The position numbers and the translations under genes were made by a program. Below are positions 57,856 through 64,000 of a stretch of 64,000 nucleotides of DNA, piece after piece. The notes under the pieces are model-generated. The model was not told the DNA's origin and made no database searches. It saw nothing but the letters and a program-made list of their open reading frames with translations. Numbering within the stretch: the first letter of the stretch is position 1; each line of letters starts with the position of its first letter. Source of the DNA: Microvirga flavescens. Lineage in GTDB: Bacteria > Pseudomonadota > Alphaproteobacteria > Rhizobiales > Beijerinckiaceae. Location of the stretch: assembly GCF_003290125.1 (NCBI RefSeq), contig NZ_QMKH01000005.1:1-64000 (forward strand), in the 5' to 3' direction.

Positions 57856-59211
57856 TTACTCGGCAGCTATGGTTAACGCGGCCGGGAAGCGGCTTGAAAA
57901 TCCTTTTTCTTCAAGAGCTTCCGGCAGGGGGCCGCCGGTCGCCCAGTCCAGAAGCTCGACCGTATGGACGATGGGAAGGCCGGTTCCTTTACCGATCTGG
58001 GTCATGCAGCCGATGTTGCCGGTGGCGATCAGGTCGGGCTGGACCCGCTCGATATTGGCGACCTTCCGTTCCCGCAGCTTCTCGGCAATCTCCGGCTGGA
58101 GCAGATTGTAGGTCCCCGCCGAGCCGCAGCAGATGTGCCCTTCGGGAACGTCCTTCACCACAAAACCTGCCTGTTTGAGGAGGGTCTTGGGTTCGGTGCG
58201 GATTTGCTGCCCGTGCTGCATGGAGCAGGCTGAGTGATAGGCGACGACAAGGTCCGCCTCGCGCACGGGAGCCATCAGCTTGAGGGTGGAGACGTATTCC
58301 GTGATGTCCTTGGCGAGGGCAGACACCCGCGCGGCCTTCTCCGCGTAGTTCGGGTCCTCCCGGAACATGAAGCCGTAATCCTTGATCGTCGTGCCGCAGC
58401 CGGAGGCGGTGATGATGATGGCGTCCAGCCCTTCCCCATCCATCTCGGCGATCCAGGCGTCGATGTTGCGCTTGGCGAAAGAGTGGCTCTCCTCGTCGCG
58501 GCCCATGTGATGAACGAGCGCCCCGCAGCACCCCTCGCCTTTAGGCTGCACCACCTCGATTCCATGCCGGTTGAGAAGGCGGATAGCGGCCTCGTTGAAG
58601 CCGGGCTTCAGCACCGGCTGGGCGCAGCCGGAAAGAATGGCGACGCGGCCCCGGCGGGAGCCTTGCGCTTTGAAAGTTCCCGGCGCGTCATGAGCCGAGC
58701 GGGAAGGAACGCGCGAGGGCGCGAGGTCGACCATCGCCTGCAGCCGCCGCCCGAACAGAGGCAGCGCGCCGAGCGCGCCCTTGAAGGGCTTTGCCAACAA
58801 GGCAAGGGCAATCGCGAAGCGGAAGCGGTTCGGATAAGGCAGGATCTGCGCCAGAACCCCACGCAGCAGGCGATCGTGCCAAGGGCGCGCGTAGGTCTGC
58901 TCGATATAGGCGCGCGCGTGGTCGACGAGGTGCATGTAGTGCACGCCCGAGGGACAGGTCGTCATGCAGGACAGGCAGGAGAGGCAACGGTCGATGTGCT
59001 TGACCACTTCCGGCGTCGCGGGCTTTCCGCCCTCCAGCATGTCCTTGATGAGGTAGATGCGCCCGCGCGGTGAATCGAGTTCGTCGCCAAGCAGCAGATA
59101 GGTCGGGCAGGTCGCCGTGCAGAAGCCGCAATGGACGCAGGTGCGGAGAATTTTCTCCGAACTCGCCATCGTGGCGTCCTTTAATTGATCGGGCGTGAAA
59201 TTGGTCTGCAT
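57856..59211 (-). CDS. glcF: Glycolate oxidase, iron-sulfur subunit
   Basis: Electron-transfer subunit of the membrane-bound glycolate dehydrogenase. 451 aa. Two 4Fe-4S ferredoxin motifs, CVHCGFCTATC (Cys25, 28, 31, 35) and CLSCLSCMTTC (Cys76, 79, 82, 86), then two CCG-type domains (CCGALVHHMG, CCGSAGTYN). Start ATG 59211 (MQTNFTP). Last gene of the operon after DUF2585. Confidence 0.96.
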   Translation of the reverse strand: MQTNFTPDQLKDATMASSEKILRTCVHCGFCTATCPTYLLLGDELDSPRGRIYLIKDMLEGGKPATPEVVKHIDRCLSCLSCMTTCPSGVHYMHLVDHARAYIEQTYARPWHDRLLRGVLAQILPYPNRFRFAIALALLAKPFKGALGALPLFGRRLQAMVDLAPSRVPSRSAHDAPGTFKAQGSRRGRVAILSGCAQPVLKPGFNEAAIRLLNRHGIEVVQPKGEGCCGALVHHMGRDEESHSFAKRNIDAWIAEMDGEGLDAIIITASGCGTTIKDYGFMFREDPNYAEKAARVSALAKDITEYVSTLKLMAPVREADLVVAYHSACSMQHGQQIRTEPKTLLKQAGFVVKDVPEGHICCGSAGTYNLLQPEIAEKLRERKVANIERVQPDLIATGNIGCMTQIGKGTGLPIVHTVELLDWATGGPLPEALEEKGFSSRFPAALTIAAE

Positions 59212-59218
59212 GGGCCGT

Positions 59219-59836
59219 TCAGCCTCCCGCCTGCCACCGGTTGATCGCCTCGACCGGGTGAAGCAGCATGATGATGTTGAGAAGGAGATTATCGCGGATC
59301 GCATAAGCAACCCCGACCTCCATCACGATAATGGTGAGCACGGTGAGCCAGACGGGCCAGAGCCACGCCAGCCAGAAGCCGAGCATCATCGCAAAGATGT
59401 CGGACACCGAGTTGATGACGCTGTCGCCGAAATAATCCAGCGCAATGTTCGTCGCGCGATAACGCTCGATCACCGTGTTGGTGTTCTCGGCAAGCTCCCA
59501 CGCGCATTCGATTCCGACCGCGAGCAGAAATGCAATGCCGAGCGGCAGCGGACGCCCCGTCACACGCCCGAGCAGCCATGCGCCGGCGTAGAACAGGAAG
59601 CCGTGGATGACATGCGAGAACGTGTACCAGTCGGTGAGGTGCTGGGAATTCTCGGAACTCTTTACCACGCCGTGCCAGAGCTTGACCTCACCGCATTTGC
59701 AGATCGGCACGCGGCCCATCGAGAGAAGGATAAACGCGGTGAGCGCGACGAAGCCAAGTGCGATAGCGCCAAAGATCGCAATCCACTTCCAATCGTACTT
59801 GCCTTGTGCCTTCACAGCGACAGCAGCACCCGCCAT
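59219..59836 (-). CDS. DUF2585 membrane protein in the glc operon
   Basis: 205 aa with about five membrane segments and an early CKCG pair after GRVPI; an [10 protein letters not shown] helix and [11 protein letters not shown] loop are typical of the DUF2585/UPF0314 family. It lies between glcE and glcF: its ATG 59836 is only 1 bp after the glcE stop and 7 bp separate it from glcF. A role in glycolate oxidation or its membrane anchoring is inference. Confidence 0.9.
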   Translation of the reverse strand: MAGAAVAVKAQGKYDWKWIAIFGAIALGFVALTAFILLSMGRVPICKCGEVKLWHGVVKSSENSQHLTDWYTFSHVIHGFLFYAGAWLLGRVTGRPLPLGIAFLLAVGIECAWELAENTNTVIERYRATNIALDYFGDSVINSVSDIFAMMLGFWLAWLWPVWLTVLTIIVMEVGVAYAIRDNLLLNIIMLLHPVEAINRWQAGG

Positions 59837-59837
59837 G

Positions 59838-61022
59838 TCAGATCCCCGCATACATGCGGCCGGGATTGAGAATCCCCGCAGGATCGAACGATGTCTTGAT
59901 GCCGCGCGAGAGCGCCATCACGGCATCGCTCTGCGGCTCCAGCACATCGATGCTCGCGCGGAGCGCTTCCGGCGCTTTCACGAGCGTCGCGTGCCCACCG
60001 AATTCCCGCGTCGCCTCGCGGATGATCGCGGCGCCCGCATCGCCGCTCGCAGGCGTCGAGATCCAGACGAGGCCGCCGCCCCAATCGTAGAACCAGCGCG
60101 CATCGCGTGCCTTGGCGAGATGGGCAGCGACATCCGGTCCACGCGTCGGCCCGCTCGAAACGCGCCAGATCGCGCGCTCGTCATGATCGCCAAGGACCGT
60201 CGCATCGCGCACGGAGGCCCACAGGGCTTCAGCCGCTTTGCCTTCCAGAATATCCCCAGTACCGAAGCGTTTGAGCAGACGCCGCATTTCGGTGAGGCGG
60301 TAATCGACCGAAACCGAAAAACCTTCGAGGCGGATCAACGTGCGCGCGCCCTGCAGATCGGGGGCCGGAAGATGCGCCGCGCCGGTCACGTCGAAAGGCG
60401 ATCCGAGCGCGCTCGACATAGCGTCGATGGCGTGCCTGTCATCGAGCCCGCGCAGCACGAGCGTCGCCATGCGCTCATGCTTCGGCAGAACCTTGAAGGT
60501 CACTTCCGTGAGAACGCCGAGCGTGCCCCAGGAGTTCGCCATCAGCTTCACGAGATCGAGCCCCGTGACGTTCTTCATGACACGCCCGCCGGATTTCACG
60601 ACCTCGCCGCGCCCGTTGACGAAACGCACGCCGATCAGGCTGTCGCGCGCCGCGCCTGCCATGATGCGCCGCGGCCCGGAAAGGTTGAGAGCGGCGACCG
60701 CGCCAATCGTCGGCTCTCCTCCGACACCAAGCAGCGGACCATAGTCCATCGGTTCGAAGGACAATTCCTGTCCGTTCTGGGCAAGCGCCGCGACGACTTC
60801 GGAGACAGGCGCGCCGCTGCGGGCCGAGATGACGAGTTCAGCCGGTTCATAAAGCGTGATGCCGGTAAGGCCCGCCGTGGACAGGCTCGCATCTGTCGTG
60901 ATCGGGCGTCCAAGCGCCGCCTTGGTGTTCCTGCCGAAAACACTGAGCGTCGTTTTCTTGCCGAACGCATCGGCAATGATGGTCGCCGCGTCGTTTTCGT
61001 CGCGAGGAGTAAAGATCGTCAC
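59838..61022 (-). CDS. glcE: Glycolate oxidase, FAD-binding subunit E
   Basis: 394 aa with a PCMH-type FAD-binding fold: [21 protein letters not shown] and [31 protein letters not shown]. Start GTG 61022 follows ggggagg and overlaps the glcD stop in GTGA; the frame remains open upstream, but through glcD. Works with GlcD and GlcF to oxidise glycolate to glyoxylate. Confidence 0.95.
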   Translation of the reverse strand: MTIFTPRDENDAATIIADAFGKKTTLSVFGRNTKAALGRPITTDASLSTAGLTGITLYEPAELVISARSGAPVSEVVAALAQNGQELSFEPMDYGPLLGVGGEPTIGAVAALNLSGPRRIMAGAARDSLIGVRFVNGRGEVVKSGGRVMKNVTGLDLVKLMANSWGTLGVLTEVTFKVLPKHERMATLVLRGLDDRHAIDAMSSALGSPFDVTGAAHLPAPDLQGARTLIRLEGFSVSVDYRLTEMRRLLKRFGTGDILEGKAAEALWASVRDATVLGDHDERAIWRVSSGPTRGPDVAAHLAKARDARWFYDWGGGLVWISTPASGDAGAAIIREATREFGGHATLVKAPEALRASIDVLEPQSDAVMALSRGIKTSFDPAGILNPGRMYAGI

Positions 61023-62452
61023 GCCGCAAGCCTCCCCTGAAGGGGAAACACTTTCGCAGGATTGAGCAGCCACAGCGGATCGAACACGCCGCGCACGCGC
61101 ATCTGCTGCACGAGGTCGGCCTCGTTGAACTGGAAGGTCATCAGGTCCCGTTTCTCGATGCCCACGCCGTGCTCGCCGGTGAGGCAGCCGCCGACCTCGA
61201 CGCAAAGCTTGAGGATTTCCTCGCCGACGATCTCGGCCTTCTCCATCTCGCCCGGTTTCGAGGTGTCGAACATCACGAGCGGATGCAGGTTTCCATCGCC
61301 CGCATGGAACACGTTGGCGACGCCGAGCCCATGCGCCTTGGCGATCTCATCGATACGCTTGAGCACCTGCGGCAACTGGCCGGTCGGGATCGTGCCATCC
61401 ATGCAGATGTAATCCGCCACGCGGCCCGTCGCGCCAAAGGCGGACTTGCGCCCCTTCCAGATCGCGGCGCTTTCCGCTTCCGATTGCGAGACCTTGACGG
61501 TCTTTGGCTTGAAGGGCTCTGCGATGGCGACGATGCGGCGGAGCATGTCGTCGATTTCGGCGTCCGATCCCTCAACCTCCACGATCAGCATGGCCTCCAC
61601 GTCGAGCGGATAGCCCGCATGGGCGAAGGCTTCACAGATCTTGATTGCGGGGCGGTCCATGTACTCCAGCGCGACGGGAATGATGCCCGCGCCGATGATG
61701 GCGGCGACGCAGGCCCCGGCATCCTCCACGCTGTCGAAACCGAGAAGCGCGGGGCGCGCTCCTTCCGCCGCGCGTAAAATTCGCACCACCGCCTCGGTCA
61801 CGATGCCGAGCTGCCCTTCCGAGCCGGTGATGAGGCCAAGAAGATCGTAGCCTGCACTGTCGAGGTGTTCCCCTCCGAGAGTCACCACCGTGCCGTCGAG
61901 CAGCACCATCGTCACGCCGAGCAGGTTGTTGGTCGTCACCCCATACTTGAGGCAATGCGCGCCGCCGGAATTCATGGCGATGTTGCCGGCAATGGTGCAG
62001 GCCAACTGGCTCGACGGGTCGGGGGCATAGAAGAAGCCCTCATAGGCGACCGCCTGGCTGATGGCGAGATTGGTGATGCCGGCTTCGACCCGGGCCGTGC
62101 GGTTGGCGAAATCGATATGCAGCACCCGGTTCATCTTGGCGATGCCGAGCACGATGGCATCCTGCTGCGGAATGGCCCCCCCGCACAGAGAGGTGCCCGC
62201 CCCGCGCGGCACGACCTTGACGCCGTTCTCATGGCAAAACCGCATCACGGCCGAGACTTCCGCCGTGGTGGAAGGCAGCACAACGGCAAGCGGCATCTGG
62301 CGATAGGCCGTCAGCCCGTCCGTCTCGAAGGCCCGGCGCTCGTCCTCAGTGACGATCAGCGCTTCCGGAGCGACAAGCCGGGCAAGGCCGGCCAGGATTT
62401 CCTCGCGGCGCGCAAGAATGGCCTGATCCGGCTGCGGAAATGCGATTCCCAT
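61019..62452 (-). CDS. glcD: Glycolate oxidase, catalytic FAD subunit
   Basis: 477 aa. FAD-binding motifs PRGAGTSLCGGA and AMNSGGAHCLKYGVTTNN, and the C-terminal catalytic GNLHPL and GCLTGEHGVGIEKRDLM are typical of GlcD/D-lactate dehydrogenase-type enzymes. Genes glcE, DUF2585 and glcF follow. Start ATG 62452. Confidence 0.96.
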   Translation of the reverse strand: MGIAFPQPDQAILARREEILAGLARLVAPEALIVTEDERRAFETDGLTAYRQMPLAVVLPSTTAEVSAVMRFCHENGVKVVPRGAGTSLCGGAIPQQDAIVLGIAKMNRVLHIDFANRTARVEAGITNLAISQAVAYEGFFYAPDPSSQLACTIAGNIAMNSGGAHCLKYGVTTNNLLGVTMVLLDGTVVTLGGEHLDSAGYDLLGLITGSEGQLGIVTEAVVRILRAAEGARPALLGFDSVEDAGACVAAIIGAGIIPVALEYMDRPAIKICEAFAHAGYPLDVEAMLIVEVEGSDAEIDDMLRRIVAIAEPFKPKTVKVSQSEAESAAIWKGRKSAFGATGRVADYICMDGTIPTGQLPQVLKRIDEIAKAHGLGVANVFHAGDGNLHPLVMFDTSKPGEMEKAEIVGEEILKLCVEVGGCLTGEHGVGIEKRDLMTFQFNEADLVQQMRVRGVFDPLWLLNPAKVFPLQGRLAA

Positions 62453-62594
62453 GACGTCTCCTTAAGGCCCGGCCCGGCTCTTTTCCCGCGCCCGCCTCTC
62501 CGACGGAGGTTCTAGCGCCTTCGCGTTGGCTTTTCCAACACTGTGGAATATCTCTAAGATAGTTTCTTCATCCAGCTTTCAGGAGCCTAGTATC

Positions 62595-62981
62595 ATGCGT
62601 CTTTTCCTCCTTTCAGCCGCCCTCGTTCTGGCAGGCTTGGGATCTGCCCAGGCGCAGGACGCAGAGGCCGGCGAGAAGGTCTTCACTCAATGCAAGGCCT
62701 GTCACCAGATCGGCGAAGGGGCCAAGAACGCCGTCGGCCCGGTGCTCAACGGGATCATCGGTCGGCCCGCCGGGACTTATGAGAACTATACTTATTCCGA
62801 CGCCAACAAGAACTCCCATTTGACCTGGGACGAGGCGACCTTCCGCGAATACATCCAGGACCCGCGCAAGAAGATTCCTGGGACGAAGATGATCTATGCC
62901 GGGATCAAGGACGAGAAGAAGGTCAACGATCTCCTCGCCTATCTCAAGCAGTTCGATGCCTCCGGCAAGAAAGCTCCATAA
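62595..62981 (+). CDS. Class I cytochrome c (c2-like)
   Basis: 128 aa. Signal peptide 1-21 (ending AQA), heme motif CKACH (Cys33, Cys36, His37) and the axial-Met loop GTKMIYAG (Met99). A soluble periplasmic electron carrier of the cytochrome c2/c-550 class. Divergent from glcD with 142 bp between, which suggests a link to either oxidation system but does not prove it. Confidence 0.93.
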   Translation: MRLFLLSAALVLAGLGSAQAQDAEAGEKVFTQCKACHQIGEGAKNAVGPVLNGIIGRPAGTYENYTYSDANKNSHLTWDEATFREYIQDPRKKIPGTKMIYAGIKDEKKVNDLLAYLKQFDASGKKAP

Positions 62982-63021
62982 AAGCACGGCGAACCCTCCG
63001 CGACAGCCAGGAACTTCAAGA

Positions 63022-63828
63022 GTGACACAGGACTCGACCTCAAAGTCTCGGCAAGAACCCAGAGACCTCCGCATCGGCCTTTTCGTGACCTGCCTGGTCG
63101 ATCTGATGCGGCCCTCCATCGGCTTTGCTGCCGTGAAACTGCTTGAGGATGCCGGCTGCCGCGTCGAGGCGCCGTCGCAGACCTGTTGCGGACAGCCAGC
63201 TTTCAATTCCGGGGACCGTGCCACGACGCGGGCCATTGCGGAACAGGTGATCGAGGCCTTTCGTGGCTACGATTATGTGGTCGCGCCCTCGGGCTCCTGC
63301 GCGGGGATGATCAAAGCCCATTATCCGGAACTCTTCGACGACGATCCGAACTGGCGTCCCAAGGCCGAGGAGCTTGCCGCCCGCACCTATGAGCTGACGA
63401 GCTTCCTCGTCGATGTTCTCGGCGTCACGAAGGTGGGCGCTGCTTTCGAGGGCGAGGTCACCTATCACGACTCCTGCTCTGGCTTGCGCGAGCTTGGCGT
63501 CAAGAGCCAGCCGCGCACGCTTCTCTCATCCGTGCAGGGGCTCACACTTGTCGAGATGACCGACAGCGATGTCTGCTGCGGGTTCGGCGGAACCTTCGCC
63601 GTGAAGTACGGCGACATTTCCGCGGCCATCGTCGAGGCGAAGGAAAAGAACATCGAGGCGACCGGCGCGCCGACTCTTCTCGCCGGCGATCTCGGCTGCC
63701 TGATGAACATGGCGGGCAAGCTCACCCGCGACGGCAAGCCTGTCGCCGTGCGTCATGTGGCCGAAGTGCTCGCCGGCATGACGGACGAGCCGCCTATCGG
63801 CGCGGCGAAGCCGCAAGCTGCGACATGA
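63022..63828 (+). CDS. lutA: LutA-type lactate utilization (Fe-S)-binding protein
   Basis: 268 aa. Two CCG domains: FVTCLVDLMRPSIG, TCCGQPAF and later CCGFGGTFAVKYGDIS; in LutABC these help oxidise L-lactate to pyruvate. Start GTG 63022 with agga upstream; the frame stays open upstream into the cytochrome gene, which argues against an earlier start. Next gene 10 bp later. Confidence 0.92.
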   Translation: MTQDSTSKSRQEPRDLRIGLFVTCLVDLMRPSIGFAAVKLLEDAGCRVEAPSQTCCGQPAFNSGDRATTRAIAEQVIEAFRGYDYVVAPSGSCAGMIKAHYPELFDDDPNWRPKAEELAARTYELTSFLVDVLGVTKVGAAFEGEVTYHDSCSGLRELGVKSQPRTLLSSVQGLTLVEMTDSDVCCGFGGTFAVKYGDISAAIVEAKEKNIEATGAPTLLAGDLGCLMNMAGKLTRDGKPVAVRHVAEVLAGMTDEPPIGAAKPQAAT

Positions 63829-63838
63829 GGACGATCCG

Positions 63839-64000
63839 ATGAGCGTTCATTCCACGTCCCCGCAATTCAAGGAGAACGCCGCGCGCGCCTTAAGCGACAC
63901 GCAACTTCAGCGCGCCTTGGGCAACGTGAAGCAGGGCTTTATCGACAAGCGCCGCAAGGCCGTCGAGAACCTGCCCGAGTTCGAGGCGTTGCGCGATTCC
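63839..64000 (+). CDS. lutB: LutB-type lactate utilization protein (3' truncated)
   Basis: First 54 codons only; the gene runs off the window. The start MSVHSTSPQFKENAARALSD with the QLQRALGNVKQGF helix matches LutB N-termini. LutB is the larger ferredoxin-type subunit. ATG 63839 is 10 bp after lutA and follows atgagga. Confidence 0.88.
   Translation, partial: MSVHSTSPQFKENAARALSDTQLQRALGNVKQGFIDKRRKAVENLPEFEALRDS

Overview
The window looks like chromosomal DNA of a GC-rich alphaproteobacterium, most likely Hyphomicrobiales (Rhizobiales). The reasons are the HisZ/HisG pair, a CIRCE-controlled groESL, a MutL carrying the endonuclease motif with no MutH nearby, the ileS-lspA-M16 peptidase neighbourhood, DUF2585, DUF2076 and DUF1 50-type small conserved genes, and a glcDEF/lut block. 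Genus cannot be fixed by reading alone. I see no rRNA, tRNA, CRISPR array, insertion sequence or prophage. I support 58 protein-coding genes; two run off the window edges.

Layout. 1-6.6 kb: the 3' part of a giant cadherin-repeat/RTX protein, purD, a haloacetate-dehalogenase-like hydrolase and a second RTX protein. 6.6-9.8 kb: tadA, divergent from an rRNA pseudouridine synthase with huge Arg-rich tails, then rsmD. 10-11.4 kb: an XRE regulator and a small membrane protein. 11.5-21.8 kb, minus strand: ileS, lspA, a secreted unknown, a two-subunit M16 peptidase pair, pgi and mutL. 22.1-23.8 kb: msrB and a cyclase-like DUF3095 gene, inserted head-on before ribF and a HAD gene. 25.9-32.9 kb: an omega-aminotransferase, a palindromic repeat element, hisS, two small genes, hisZ-hisG and a META-domain protein. 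33-38 kb: an exporter-type ABC protein and the metNIQ methionine importer. 38-48.8 kb: an RTX serralysin-like protease, a DEAD-box helicase, a MarR/DoxX/GST unit, a flavin oxidoreductase, a WYL/VOC/EVE cluster and a fourth RTX protein. 48.9-51.1 kb: groESL with CIRCE and an RpoH-like promoter. 51-57.8 kb: an EamA transporter, an L,D-transpeptidase, DUF2076, an SRPBCC/site-2-protease fusion, a Nudix hydrolase and a long coiled-coil protein. 57.8-64 kb: glcD-glcE-DUF2585-glcF (glycolate oxidation), a cytochrome c, and lutA with the start of lutB (lactate oxidation).

Themes. Four unlinked RTX exoproteins carry the same C-terminal module, about 100 residues ending in an acidic residue followed by hydrophobic ones. 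That is the mark of type I secretion, and it implies one dedicated exporter outside the window. Housekeeping translation and tRNA/rRNA modification genes (ileS, hisS, tadA, rluB-like, rsmD, DEAD-box helicase) make up much of the rest. The least explained items are the DUF3095 cyclase-like protein, the SRPBCC-S2P fusion, the coiled-coil filament candidate, DUF2585 inside the glycolate oxidase operon, and a 400-bp AT-rich gap between two convergent genes.
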